64,000 nt of DNA. Source: Segatella copri. Its GTDB lineage: Bacteria > Bacteroidota > Bacteroidia > Bacteroidales > Bacteroidaceae. Numbering within the stretch: position 1 is the first letter of the stretch; the number at the start of each line of letters is the position of its first letter. A program made the position numbers and the translations under genes. The stretch spans positions 3,371,501-3,435,500 of the forward strand of contig NZ_JAPDUW010000001.1 in the NCBI RefSeq assembly GCF_026015295.1. Reading direction: 5' to 3'. Below the pieces are notes generated by a model. That model was not told the DNA's origin, searched no databases, and saw nothing but the letters and a program-made list of their open reading frames with translations. Below, piece by piece: positions 24,651 through 33,622 of the stretch.

Positions 24651-26126
24651 TTATTTGAACTTTTCAGCTTCTTGCTTCATCACATTCTCTATATCGATGG
24701 CATCGAATGGAACGGGGCCTCGGCTCAACTCCGGTATGTTGAAACTCTTCAGACAATCATCGTAGAAGGTTGGTTCCTTCTGTGGAAGAACGAAAGGCTT
24801 GTGAGCCTTGCCCTGGCGGTCTACATAGCAGAAGTAAGGCTTGCCGTAAAGTCCGTCGTCACGCTTGCTGGCAAAGACAAACCATCTGCCGGTATGCGAC
24901 CAGCTGTGGTAGGTATCGCTCTTCTCGCTGTTCACGATGCTGAGGCTATCCAGTTTTCCTGTCTGCAAGTCCATCATATAGAGGTCTGCCTCGGGATGCC
25001 AGATAGGGAAGGTGCCGTAATCGGCTACCGTAAAGAGACAGTATCTGCCGTCAGGACTTATCTTAGGATGGCAGACAGAACGCTCCTTGTAAAGAGTATC
25101 TATATTGGTTCCGAAACTCCCGGTCTTTTCATCGAATGGGATGCGCACCAGCGAATATTTCAATCCCTTCAGATTCGTACTTTCAAGTCCCTTCCTGTCG
25201 GCTGCGCAGTAATAAACGTATTTCCCGTCCGGTGAGAAAGTAGGAAATGTCTCCAGATGTGTACTGTCGGAGGTAAGCGGTGAGGAGATGATGCGGTTGT
25301 TGTCTAGATCGGCTACATATACATCGCTCTTCGAATCATATACTTCCAGTCGCTTGTCGGCGTTGGCATGAAAGGCTGGAATGATGATGTTGGTAGAGAA
25401 GGTGACGTATTTGCCCGATGGACTGAAACCATAATATACACTTGAAGAAATCATGTTGGCGTTCTTCAGGTTCAGCTTGCGCAGCTTGCCATTGCGGTTA
25501 AGAATGGCTCCTCCGCCTTCACCTCTTATATATACAATACTGAGGTTGGGATTCTGGTTGCCAAAAGCATGACAGTTCATACAGCGGTTTTCCTGCAGAT
25601 TGTGGTCGGCGAGAATCTTCTCCTGCCAATTCTCTATGCAGCGCTGCTTAATCTGTATCTTGTTCCATACTTCGTAATCGGGTTCTATCAGTCGGTAGGT
25701 GAGATAAGCATCCAGACTGTCGCCCACTACCTGCCAGGTGAAGGGTTTGAACGCCGTCCATTCTCCCTCATTGCTCTTTGAATATATCTGAACTTTGATA
25801 TTCTTGCCCACAGCCTTTTGCAGGAAAGCCTTCCAGTTGTTCATATCAAACTTCAGATTCTGGCTGTTGCTGGTGGCAGTAAGAGTGTTGGCTGCATCGT
25901 TGGCATCTGCTCCCTCAATCGTGAGTGTGGTTTCGATGTTGGTAAGGTTCTTGTCGCGTATCTCGAAGTTGAGAGGAGCGATATTGACCGGAATCGTTAC
26001 ATCGGCATAGTCGGGATACATGTTGGGCAGATGGTCTACCTGCTCAGCATTCTCGTGAGTCTGGGCACATGATGCGAGCAACAGTATGCCCGCCATGGCA
26101 CTGTATAGGATATTCTTGTATTTCAT
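24651..26126 (-). CDS. TolB-like beta-propeller lipoprotein with a c-type heme motif
   Basis: The 491-residue product has a lipoprotein signal (lipobox LASC, Cys20), an immunoglobulin-like N-terminal part, a CMNCH motif (182-186) that could bind one c-type heme, and repeated TolB/WD-like blades (YYGFSPSGKYVTFS, FPTFSPDGKYVYYC, KISPDGRYCLFT). It is therefore an envelope protein, possibly facing the periplasm. The gene is downstream of a DUF6057 membrane protein and they probably form a unit. Partner and redox role are unknown. Confidence 0.75.
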   Translation of the reverse strand: MKYKNILYSAMAGILLLASCAQTHENAEQVDHLPNMYPDYADVTIPVNIAPLNFEIRDKNLTNIETTLTIEGADANDAANTLTATSNSQNLKFDMNNWKAFLQKAVGKNIKVQIYSKSNEGEWTAFKPFTWQVVGDSLDAYLTYRLIEPDYEVWNKIQIKQRCIENWQEKILADHNLQENRCMNCHAFGNQNPNLSIVYIRGEGGGAILNRNGKLRKLNLKNANMISSSVYYGFSPSGKYVTFSTNIIIPAFHANADKRLEVYDSKSDVYVADLDNNRIISSPLTSDSTHLETFPTFSPDGKYVYYCAADRKGLESTNLKGLKYSLVRIPFDEKTGSFGTNIDTLYKERSVCHPKISPDGRYCLFTVADYGTFPIWHPEADLYMMDLQTGKLDSLSIVNSEKSDTYHSWSHTGRWFVFASKRDDGLYGKPYFCYVDRQGKAHKPFVLPQKEPTFYDDCLKSFNIPELSRGPVPFDAIDIENVMKQEAEKFK

Positions 26127-26164
26127 CTTTCTTCTTTAATAAACAGTTAGCGTCAATTGTTTCC

Positions 26165-27859
26165 TTAGTTGATGTTCAACTTAGGCACCTCTGCCTTGTC
26201 GAAGTAATACCAGTAGGTATCGCTGAATGCCTGGTTGCCCCGTTCTTCATTATACTGATGGAAACGCTGCAGAACATCTTGACGCTTGATATATTTTGCC
26301 CATTCTTCCGGCTTTGCCTTGGTTCCTGCCAGATAAATCATGAGAGCCTCCTGGTACAGGCGTTCGTAGGAAACGTTTTTCAGTTTGAGATAATAAGTAT
26401 CATAATCCCGCTTGAAGGTTTTCATGTCTTTTAGGAGGAGATCGCTGCAGAGCATGTAGTCGATGGCGATTTTGTTGTTTGGATTACTTTCTGCCAGTTC
26501 GCACATGATGGTGTGGCAATTCTCGTTTAGTCGTAGCGTATCCTTCCGGTTGATGAACGGGCGCTTTTCGATGTATTGCTGCAGGAGAGCTTTTTCATCG
26601 GTTGTTGCTTTTCTGCCAAGTGATGAGAAGGCACGGTTTGCCCATCTGCTCCATACGAAGGTTTTTTGCAGGATACGGAGATATTTGCGGGTTGCTGCGT
26701 AGTCGCCTTTTACCAGATTGATTTCGGCAAGTCGCTTTACCATTCTGATATTCCGGTTGTTCGGAGAGCAGACATTGGCAAGCATTGTGGCACGTTCGCA
26801 GAAAGTCATGTCGCCCAGAACCCAATACAGTTCGTTCAGGGTCTTGATGGTGAGGGTTGGGGTGTCTGGTCCCAGTTTATCGAATGTACCCAGGTTGTTG
26901 CTCTGGAATCTCAGCAGGTTGTCTGGAAGATATCCGTTTTGCGCCATCACGAGGTTATAGTAGAACTTCATGTATTGGTCTGGATTTTCCGTCTTTTCTA
27001 CGATGTTGATAACCTTATTATAATTACCGAAGTAATATTCACAGTCTACTGCGAATGTTTTCTCCAGATCCATTTGCGGTTTTACCAGTTTTCCGAAACC
27101 CGGATAGGTATAAAGGGTTTGGAAGTCGCAGAAGTAGAGTCGCTTGGTCAGCATCAGCAGGAAGAAAGGAATCACGAGGGCAGCCAGGCGATAGTAGGTT
27201 CCCACTTTCTTGATGTGGGAAAGACATCCTGTAAATACCAGCGCTCCGTAGATCCATACTCCATTTCCAAAGAACCAGTGGCATACGAATACGGAAACAA
27301 TGATGCTGAAGGCGGTAACCCAATGCGCTGTTCCCAAACCTGCTGCGGCAGAAGGATTGTCGTCCATCTTCTCTATCTTCTTGAGAAACATTCGGGTGGA
27401 AGTGAGCAGCTTGGTGCTGACACGGAACACACTGGCACCACCTGCTATTGCCAGAATGCTGCAAAGCCGGTAGTCGTAGTGAAAACTGAAACATACCAAT
27501 AGGATCATCATGATGAAGGCTACGATATGTGCCGTCTTTTTCCCTTGGATGTCTGCATCTCTTACTGCGCATTTTACATTATGTCCCGTAATAAGAATAC
27601 AGAGGGTAAGGATGATAGGACCGGCATAGCGGAAATAATAAAACTGGGTCAGGAAATCGCCAGCCAGACAGGCCAGCCATCCCGGTTTGTCCAGATAAGT
27701 AGTCAGATAATCCCATGATGACAGAAACAGTTGATTCTGCTCCTGATAAAACAGATGGTAGGGATAGAAAAATTGGAAGAACACAAAGCATGCGATGGCT
27801 CCCAATGCATATAACGAATATATGCCAAAACTAGACTGGCTTGTTTGCTGTTCACTCAT
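26165..27859 (-). CDS. DUF6057-like multi-pass membrane protein
   Basis: The protein has about 564 residues from the ATG at 27859. The N-terminal third holds several hydrophobic segments (for example LYALGAIACFVFFQFF and AHIVAFIMMILLVCFSF). The C-terminal half is soluble, helical and TPR-like. It resembles the DUF6057 family of Bacteroidales as I recall it. An alternative ATG at 27925 adds 22 residues and cannot be excluded. It is followed by the TolB-like heme-motif lipoprotein, a pairing that suggests a joint envelope role. Confidence 0.65.
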   Translation of the reverse strand: MSEQQTSQSSFGIYSLYALGAIACFVFFQFFYPYHLFYQEQNQLFLSSWDYLTTYLDKPGWLACLAGDFLTQFYYFRYAGPIILTLCILITGHNVKCAVRDADIQGKKTAHIVAFIMMILLVCFSFHYDYRLCSILAIAGGASVFRVSTKLLTSTRMFLKKIEKMDDNPSAAAGLGTAHWVTAFSIIVSVFVCHWFFGNGVWIYGALVFTGCLSHIKKVGTYYRLAALVIPFFLLMLTKRLYFCDFQTLYTYPGFGKLVKPQMDLEKTFAVDCEYYFGNYNKVINIVEKTENPDQYMKFYYNLVMAQNGYLPDNLLRFQSNNLGTFDKLGPDTPTLTIKTLNELYWVLGDMTFCERATMLANVCSPNNRNIRMVKRLAEINLVKGDYAATRKYLRILQKTFVWSRWANRAFSSLGRKATTDEKALLQQYIEKRPFINRKDTLRLNENCHTIMCELAESNPNNKIAIDYMLCSDLLLKDMKTFKRDYDTYYLKLKNVSYERLYQEALMIYLAGTKAKPEEWAKYIKRQDVLQRFHQYNEERGNQAFSDTYWYYFDKAEVPKLNIN

Positions 27860-27957
27860 TTTTGTCGATTTATAAGTTTTTATATCTGTGCATCTTGTTT
27901 TGTATAAGTAGTGAAGTTTTAGCATTTACTCTTTGCCAAGGTGCAACTTATCAGGGG

Positions 27958-27965
27958 CAAAGGTA
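27958..27965 (-). promoter_or_regulatory. -7 box for the DUF6057 gene
   Basis: TACCTTTG on the minus strand, about 100 bp before the chosen start. Confidence 0.45.
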
Positions 27966-27993
27966 ATAAAAATATATTAGAATGAATCATAAA

Positions 27994-28034
27994 AAATGCA
28001 GAAACTTACTCTTTGAAAGTAAATTTCTGCATTT
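27994..28034 (-). terminator. Terminator of the Rid-family gene
   Basis: AAATGCAGAAA pairs with TTTCTGCATTT; on the minus strand a T tract follows. Confidence 0.75.
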
Positions 28035-28042
28035 ATCAGCAT

Positions 28043-29071
28043 TTATTTCTGTTCTTGTTTTTCTGCAATGCATTCCATTTCTATCAGCCAGCCCGGTCTG
28101 CATACTCTTGCCTCTACGATGATATGTGGTATCTGAGGATAAAACTGATTCATCAGTTGCTCTACGGTATGATAGTCTGAGATGTCGCGCAGGTAGATGA
28201 TAAAGTATTGGATATCGTTCATCATCGCATCGCCATCCTTCAATAAAGCACCGATGTTCTCGAGCAATCTGCCGGTTTGTCTTATAATATCGCCTTCGTA
28301 TACAACTGCTCCATCTTTATCTATGCTGGCTGTTCCTGATATGAAATATTGTTTCTTCTGAGGCAGAGAAAGGCTGGTTCCCCGTTCAAAGGCTACTCCG
28401 TATTCGTGAGTAGGATTCAGATGGTTGAGTGCCTGGAGATATTGCTTGTCTTCTTCCCTGATACTGGGAACGGTCAGAAAGTCGATAGCTACAGATGCAT
28501 GACGTACGGATGTTGCTCCGCCGATGCCCGTACTGGCTATATAATGGGTTTCTGCCGTCAGACCTTGCTGGTCGAAAACATCATTGCGCGCTTCTACTAC
28601 TCCCTGATAGTTTACATCGATATGAGTTACGTATATCCATGTTCTTACCAGGTTGCGCTCCATCGTCATATCTGTACCGGCGATAAGTTGCAGGTATTTG
28701 TCGAATAGCATTCGGGTCTGTTCGTATGAATCCTTTCCCTTCGCTTCTTCCTCTGTCAGTCGGAGACTGTGGAACAGGATTGGGGTCTTATCGTCTGTGG
28801 TCTTGATAAGAAGTGAAATCTTGCTCCCGTTGAGCGGAGGTTGCTCCACAACCGTAAGATGGGTATCCTTAAGATACTCCTGATAAAGGAGTGATTCCTC
28901 AAACTCTCTTATCTGGTTCTGGGCGTCGCTGAGGAATACTTTGCAATATTGCAAAGTACGATTTCCCAGTTTCTCGGTGTCGAGATAGTTACCTAGTTTC
29001 AGATACAGAAAATTCAAGCGGTCGTTGAACGTCCCCTTGGCTTCTGGTGATAGTATTATGTATTTGTCCAT
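28043..29071 (-). CDS. Rid (YjgF/YER057c/UK114) family protein, long form
   Basis: The 342-residue protein contains a C-terminal Rid fold (YFISGTASIDKDGAVVYEGDI, then YLRDISDYHTVEQLM, then IIVEARVCRPGWLIEME) preceded by a diverged Rid-like half. The single-domain enzymes deaminate reactive enamines/imines; whether this long form does so is unknown. A related fold is used by chorismatases, which remains an alternative. The ATG at 29071 is chosen because an upstream TTG lies inside the -7 box. Confidence 0.7.
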   Translation of the reverse strand: MDKYIILSPEAKGTFNDRLNFLYLKLGNYLDTEKLGNRTLQYCKVFLSDAQNQIREFEESLLYQEYLKDTHLTVVEQPPLNGSKISLLIKTTDDKTPILFHSLRLTEEEAKGKDSYEQTRMLFDKYLQLIAGTDMTMERNLVRTWIYVTHIDVNYQGVVEARNDVFDQQGLTAETHYIASTGIGGATSVRHASVAIDFLTVPSIREEDKQYLQALNHLNPTHEYGVAFERGTSLSLPQKKQYFISGTASIDKDGAVVYEGDIIRQTGRLLENIGALLKDGDAMMNDIQYFIIYLRDISDYHTVEQLMNQFYPQIPHIIVEARVCRPGWLIEMECIAEKQEQK

Positions 29072-29095
29072 CTTGTTTTTCTTTTTTTTCGCCGG

Positions 29096-29103
29096 CAAAG
29101 GTA
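29096..29103 (-). promoter_or_regulatory. -7 box for the Rid-family gene
   Basis: TACCTTTG on the minus strand, 25 bp before the start codon. Confidence 0.55.
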
Positions 29104-29195
29104 CGGATAATATATGAGATATAAGAATATAGACAGGATGAAAAGATGAAAATACCGAGAAATGGGGATAGGATGATGTGGGATAGAGCGAAAAA

Positions 29196-29227
29196 GAGGG
29201 TGTGTCATGAACTTATGACACACCCTC
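29196..29227 (-). terminator. Terminator after argF'
   Basis: GAGGGTGTGTCAT pairs perfectly with ATGACACACCCTC over a 6-nt loop, followed by T residues on the minus strand. Confidence 0.85.
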
Positions 29228-29249
29228 AATCTCTTTCTTATATCCTGCT

Positions 29250-30212
29250 TTAGAGTGATTCGAGCATACGCTTGATGACAACCTCGGCTGAAATCTCACG
29301 GTTGGCTGCCTCTGGAATCACCAGGCTGTTCTTGCTTTCAATGACATCATCGGTTACAATCAAGCCACGGCGAACTGGCAGACAATGCATGAAGCAACCA
29401 TCGTTGGTCCAGCTCATGTGCTCCTCGTCGATGGTCCAGCTCATATCCTTGCTTAGGATTTCGCCATACTGTGCTGGGTCTTTCACGCCCGGACAGCTCC
29501 AGTTCTTGGCATAAACGAAGTCTGCACCTTCTAGCGCCTTCTTCTGGTCGTACTCCACCTTGGCATTGCCTACGAACTTAGGGTCAAGCTCATAGCCCTC
29601 TGGATGAGTAACCACGAAATCTACATCGGCTGCGTTCATCCACTGGGCGAATGAGTTTGGCACAGCCTGTGGCAGGGCACGGCAATGAGGAGCCCAGGTC
29701 AGGACTACCTTAGGACGAGCCACCTTCTTATGCTCCTCAATGGTGATGAGGTCGGCGAATGCCTGGAGAGGGTGAACGGTAGCTGTCTCCATAGCGAAGA
29801 CTGGGCGGCCACTGTACTTTACAAACTGGTTTACGATGGTTTCGGCATAATCGTAGTCACGGTCTTTCAAACCGGCAAAGCTACGAACACCGATAAGGTC
29901 GCAGAAGCTACCCATCACAGGGATAGCCTCCAGCAGGTGCTCGCTCTTGTCGCCATCCATGATAACGCCACGCTCTGTCTCCAGTTTCCATGCACCGGCA
30001 TTCACATCGAGTACGATAACATTCATGCCCAGGTTCATCGCGGCCTTCTGTGTACTCAGTCGGGTACGGAGACTGTTATTGAAGAATATCATCAGCAAGG
30101 TCTTGTTCTTGCCCAACTCCTGATAACCGAAACGGTTTGCTTTCACTTCCTGTGCCTCGGCGAGTGCTGCTTTCAGGTCGCCAAGGTCTTCAACATTAAA
30201 GAATGTCTTCAT
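29250..30212 (-). CDS. argF': N-succinylornithine carbamoyltransferase (SOTCase)
   Basis: This 320-residue transcarbamylase belongs to the Bacteroidales form that carbamoylates N-succinylornithine in arginine synthesis. It has the carbamoyl-phosphate loop SLRTRLST, the WKLETERGVIMDGDK segment, HPLQAFADL and the C-terminal HCLPVRRG motif. The residue at position 90 (GDKSEH), where Bacteroides SOTCases have proline and N-acetyl enzymes have glutamate, is serine here. That small residue still fits the succinyl form. proA is 170 bp upstream on the same strand. Confidence 0.88.
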   Translation of the reverse strand: MKTFFNVEDLGDLKAALAEAQEVKANRFGYQELGKNKTLLMIFFNNSLRTRLSTQKAAMNLGMNVIVLDVNAGAWKLETERGVIMDGDKSEHLLEAIPVMGSFCDLIGVRSFAGLKDRDYDYAETIVNQFVKYSGRPVFAMETATVHPLQAFADLITIEEHKKVARPKVVLTWAPHCRALPQAVPNSFAQWMNAADVDFVVTHPEGYELDPKFVGNAKVEYDQKKALEGADFVYAKNWSCPGVKDPAQYGEILSKDMSWTIDEEHMSWTNDGCFMHCLPVRRGLIVTDDVIESKNSLVIPEAANREISAEVVIKRMLESL

Positions 30213-30292
30213 TGTTATTATTGTTATTTCGTTTTTTATTTGTTATTTCTGATATATATTGCTCTTGGATCTTTCTTCTAGAATCTTGATGC

Positions 30293-30320
30293 TTGCAAAG
30301 TTTGCATGCAAACCTTGCAA
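30293..30320. promoter_or_regulatory. 28-bp near-perfect palindrome between proA and argF'
   Basis: TTGCAAAGTTTGCA and TGCAAACCTTGCAA form a palindrome with one mismatched pair. The position, about 80 bp before the argF' start, suits an operator. The regulator is not known. Confidence 0.5.
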
Positions 30321-30337
30321 ACATGGCAGAAACTAAG

Positions 30338-30376
30338 ACTTGGTACGGAGAGGGTACGGAGCGGGTACGGAGCGGG
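30338..30376. repeat. Tandem 11-bp repeat after the proA stop
   Basis: GGTACGGAGCG-type unit repeated three times just downstream of the proA stop codon (minus-strand gene). Confidence 0.65.
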
Positions 30377-30381
30377 TCTTG

Positions 30382-31668
30382 TTAGGCTCTTGTCTGTCCC
30401 TGGCCAGTAATCAACCACTTGTAGGTGGTAATCTCTTCGAGTGCCATTGGTCCGCGGGCTCCGAGCTTCTGGGTACTGATGCCAATCTCTGCGCCCAATC
30501 CGAACTGTGCGCCATCGGTGAAGCTGGTAGGAGCGTTTACATAAACGCAGGCTGCATCTACCATCGCCTGGAACTTCTTCTGGGCAGCTTCATCATTGGA
30601 AACAATGCTCTCGCTGTGTCCGCTTCCGTAAGTGGCGATATGGTCGAGTGCTTCATCTTCTGAAGCTACGGTCTTGATACCCATCTGCATGCTGAGCCAT
30701 TCTGTGTTCCAGATGCTCTTCACGTTGGCATCAGCCTCCTTCATCTTCGCTTCGCTTTCCTCTGCCTTATATAATAAGGTGTCTGGATAGTGTCCCTTTA
30801 AAACTTCGTAAGCCTTAGCATCAGCATGAATCTTGGTTTGCTTCTCGGCGAGTCCTTCACAGAGGGCAGGGAGGTCGCTTAATCTGTTTTCGTGAATCAG
30901 CAGACAGTCGAGCGCATTGCATACGCTCACTCTTCGGCACTTGGCATTGGTGATGATGCGCTTGCCCATCTCCAGGTCGCCATCCTTGTCGAAGTAACAG
31001 TGTACCACACCGGCTCCGGTTTCGATAACCGGCACTTTGGCAGTATCACGGACGAAGTTGATAAGCTTCTTTCCTCCACGAGGAATGCAGAGGTCGATAT
31101 AGCCCACGGCATTCAGCATTTCGCCGGTAGCTTCATGGGTAGCAGGGAGCAGTGTAACAACATTCGGATCAATACCAAAAGTTATCAACACCCTGTGGAT
31201 AAGTTCGACACCCGCTGAGTTTGAGGCGTTTGCATCCTTTCCTCCTTTCAGTACGCACGCATTTCCGCTCTTGAAACAGAGTGAGAAAACATCGTAGGTT
31301 ACATTAGGACGAGCCTCGTAAATCATGCCGATAACTCCGAATGGAACGGCAACTCGCTGCAGATGCAAACCATTTTCGAGTGTTTTGTCTTTGAGAACTC
31401 TTCCGAGCGGTGAGGGCAGGGTACTTACGTGTCTCATATCCGAAGCAATATCCTGGAGTCGCTGCTCTGTGAGTTGCAATCGGTCGTAGAGCGGGTTCGC
31501 CTTGTCCATCTTCGCCAAGTCTTCTGCATTCGCTTTGAGAAGCGCAGGAGTTTCTGCGATGATGGCATCAGCCACCGCCTGCAGGATTTCATTACGTTGT
31601 TCATCAGTTAGCAAACCAAGTGTTTTGCTAGCTGCCTTCACTTTTTGGAAAGTCTCTTTCAGTTCCAT
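30382..31668 (-). CDS. proA: Glutamate-5-semialdehyde dehydrogenase ProA
   Basis: ProA reduces gamma-glutamyl phosphate to glutamate semialdehyde, using NADPH, in proline synthesis. The 428-residue aldehyde-dehydrogenase-fold protein shows [40 protein letters not shown] and [14 protein letters not shown] with the catalytic cysteine. Its partner proB is 22 kb away in this window, while argF' follows directly. Confidence 0.96.
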   Translation of the reverse strand: MELKETFQKVKAASKTLGLLTDEQRNEILQAVADAIIAETPALLKANAEDLAKMDKANPLYDRLQLTEQRLQDIASDMRHVSTLPSPLGRVLKDKTLENGLHLQRVAVPFGVIGMIYEARPNVTYDVFSLCFKSGNACVLKGGKDANASNSAGVELIHRVLITFGIDPNVVTLLPATHEATGEMLNAVGYIDLCIPRGGKKLINFVRDTAKVPVIETGAGVVHCYFDKDGDLEMGKRIITNAKCRRVSVCNALDCLLIHENRLSDLPALCEGLAEKQTKIHADAKAYEVLKGHYPDTLLYKAEESEAKMKEADANVKSIWNTEWLSMQMGIKTVASEDEALDHIATYGSGHSESIVSNDEAAQKKFQAMVDAACVYVNAPTSFTDGAQFGLGAEIGISTQKLGARGPMALEEITTYKWLITGQGQTRA

Positions 31669-31738
31669 TCGCTATTTCCTTTCTTATTTTTATGATAAGA
31701 TATTTTGTAATGTGTTACGAGTTCCCTCTTAACAACGG

Positions 31739-31770
31739 CAAAGGTAAGCATAAATATCGGAAATTGCAAA
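31739..31770 (-). promoter_or_regulatory. proA-argF' promoter
   Basis: TTTG-N20-TACCTTTG on the minus strand, 70 bp before the start. Confidence 0.65.
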
Positions 31771-31833
31771 CTTTATGCAAGAAAAAGTGATGATTTTATA
31801 GATAAATGGATAGTTATACGGAAAATGAGATTT

Positions 31834-31862
31834 AAAAAGGTCAGGCAGCGCCTGACCTTTTT
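31834..31862. terminator. Terminator of the DUF1016 gene
   Basis: AAAAAGGTCAGGC-AGC-GCCTGACCTTTTT is a perfect 13-bp stem with A and T tracts on both sides, usable in either direction. Confidence 0.85.
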
Positions 31863-31902
31863 GTAATGGTTCCTTCTAATTATTTTGATACTGCCAGAAG
31901 AA

Positions 31903-33048
31903 TTACTCTTTTTCGTTTTCTTCAGGGTGAGTCATTAGATACAGTTCCTTCTGTCGTTCGATTTCTCTTCTCAAGTCTTCCTTGTCTGGCAGGTAAAGCT
32001 TGTATTTTGCAGCGAACATCTGGTCGTTCTTGGCAAGAGTGGAGTATCGGGCTACATCCGAATCGGTTTCGGCACAGAGGATGATTCCGATAGTAGGATT
32101 GTCGTCTGGTCCTTTCTTCATCTTGTCATACATCTGCAAGTACATGTCCATTTGACCGACATCCTGATAGGTGATGCGGTTGACCTTTAAATCTACAAGG
32201 ATAAAACTCTTAATAAGATAATTATAGAATACCAAGTCGATGTAGTAGTCGTTCTCTTCCGTTCGGATATGTTGCTGGCGAGCTACAAGGGCATAGCCTT
32301 TCCCCATTTCCATCAAGAACTTCTCTAAATTATCTATGATGGCAGATTCCAATTTCGATTCTTTGAGAGAAGAGTCGGAAGGTAATCCCAAAAACTCCAT
32401 GACTACAGGAGATTTGATGTATTCCAGTTTATCTTGCTGGAATTCATTTGTTTTCTCTTTCATCTCTTTCTCTACAGGTGCTTTGTCTTTTGACATAAGG
32501 AGGCGCTCATAGTACAAGGTATTGATGTTACGGTTCAACGTACGGTAACTCCAACCTTGCTCGAAAGCCTCCTTTGCATACCAATCCCTAGCCTGCTTGT
32601 CTTCTATGCGAATAAGCAGTTCGTAATGCGACCAAGGTAGTAGGTGGATACCTGCTTTTTGTACATGCTGGAGGTTATTGCTCAATTCTTCAGACGGTGT
32701 TTGTTGAATTGAGGCTTTGAATTCGACGGACACTGTCCGTTGAATTTGTAAGTTACTGAATTTTAGGTAAAAACGTCTGAAAACCCTTAGGGTAGTTACA
32801 GAGAACCCTTTCCCAAATTCCTCTGTAAGTGCAGCGGATGCCACCTCAATAATATGCTTTCCATACTCAGCCCTTGCTTCTCCGTTCTGCTCCTCTTCTA
32901 CAATACGTTTCCCTATTCTCCAGTTTCTTTCTACCAGAGAATAATTGACGGCAGCGAAAGCTTTGCTTCTTGCTTTGCTGACTATTGTCTTCAAATCATT
33001 TACGAGAAACTTCTCTTCTCCTTTATATGAGTGCTCCATCTGCTTCAT
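31903..33048 (-). CDS. DUF1016 / YhcG-type PDDEXK nuclease-domain protein
   Basis: The 381-residue protein has the N-terminal DUF1016 helical domain (SLVERNWRIGKRIVEEEQ) and a C-terminal PD-(D/E)xK nuclease-like domain with YYIDLVFYN and ILVDLKV supplying Asp and D-x-K. This family is widespread in accessory DNA and its substrate is unknown. The ATG at 33048 is chosen because the longer frame begins inside the -7 box. It borders a mobile region and may itself be accessory cargo. Confidence 0.8.
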   Translation of the reverse strand: MKQMEHSYKGEEKFLVNDLKTIVSKARSKAFAAVNYSLVERNWRIGKRIVEEEQNGEARAEYGKHIIEVASAALTEEFGKGFSVTTLRVFRRFYLKFSNLQIQRTVSVEFKASIQQTPSEELSNNLQHVQKAGIHLLPWSHYELLIRIEDKQARDWYAKEAFEQGWSYRTLNRNINTLYYERLLMSKDKAPVEKEMKEKTNEFQQDKLEYIKSPVVMEFLGLPSDSSLKESKLESAIIDNLEKFLMEMGKGYALVARQQHIRTEENDYYIDLVFYNYLIKSFILVDLKVNRITYQDVGQMDMYLQMYDKMKKGPDDNPTIGIILCAETDSDVARYSTLAKNDQMFAAKYKLYLPDKEDLRREIERQKELYLMTHPEENEKE

Positions 33049-33078
33049 AATTATGCCTTGTTTTAAGTATGGTGAGTG

Positions 33079-33110
33079 CAAAGATACGTTTTTTTATTGG
33101 TAAAGCACAA
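33079..33110 (-). promoter_or_regulatory. Promoter of the DUF1016 gene
   Basis: TATCTTTG box (33079-33086, minus strand) with a TTG about 21 bp upstream. Confidence 0.55.
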
Positions 33111-33126
33111 AAATATGGTTAAAAAG

Positions 33127-33157
33127 TTTGCGGAAACCAAAACATTTGCTATCTTTA
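33127..33157 (+). promoter_or_regulatory. Orphan promoter before the integrase region
   Basis: TTTG-N19-TATCTTTA matches the consensus spacing exactly, with A for G at the last base. No ORF follows for 450 bp on this strand. Confidence 0.45.
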
Positions 33158-33568
33158 CATCGTCAAACCCTTGCTGAAAGCCCTCGCGGGTGGGATGTTT
33201 CGGGAGATATACATAAAAGGCGTAACAGTACGCTTTGGTTTTGGCGTGTTGGAATTTCGCAAATTTTACGTCATTTAGTATAAGAGGATAGTTCTTCACA
33301 AATGGGAAGAAATTATTTTTTTAACACCGAAGAAGCACTTTTTAGGAAAAAGAATGACTAAAAAAGCAAAAAATAGCAGATTTGAGCTTTTGTTTTGAGT
33401 TTCAAGTGGTTGTGGCAGTCGTTGGCTTTTTGTGGCATTCGTGAGGAAATGCGAAAATGGCGGATTTGAGAAGTAGAAACGCTTTCAAGTCATTACCTCA
33501 AAGAAACGCTCTAATAAGCATTTTTAACGGCTTCGGTTTTTACTTCTCAATTCTGCACAGGTTGTGAA
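33158..33568. other. Non-coding leader or element end upstream of the integrase
   Basis: No plausible gene is seen on either strand; a minus-strand 78-codon frame overlaps promoters and looks accidental. The stretch 33178-33200 contains CCCTCGCGGG, a palindrome. This may be the end of a mobile element or an untranslated RNA from the orphan promoter. Confidence 0.4.
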
Positions 33569-33599
33569 TTTGCCATGCAACTCTCATGATTTAATTTTG
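33569..33599 (+). promoter_or_regulatory. Integrase promoter
   Basis: TTTG-N19-TAATTTTG is an exact consensus match, 24 bp before the integrase ATG. Confidence 0.75.
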
Positions 33600-33622
33600 C
33601 ACAGAACAAAAAGCAAGGAATT

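Noticed and set aside
33063..33299. 78-codon minus-strand frame beside the DUF1016 gene
   Set aside because: It runs through the DUF1016 promoter and an opposite-strand promoter and has no recognisable domain.
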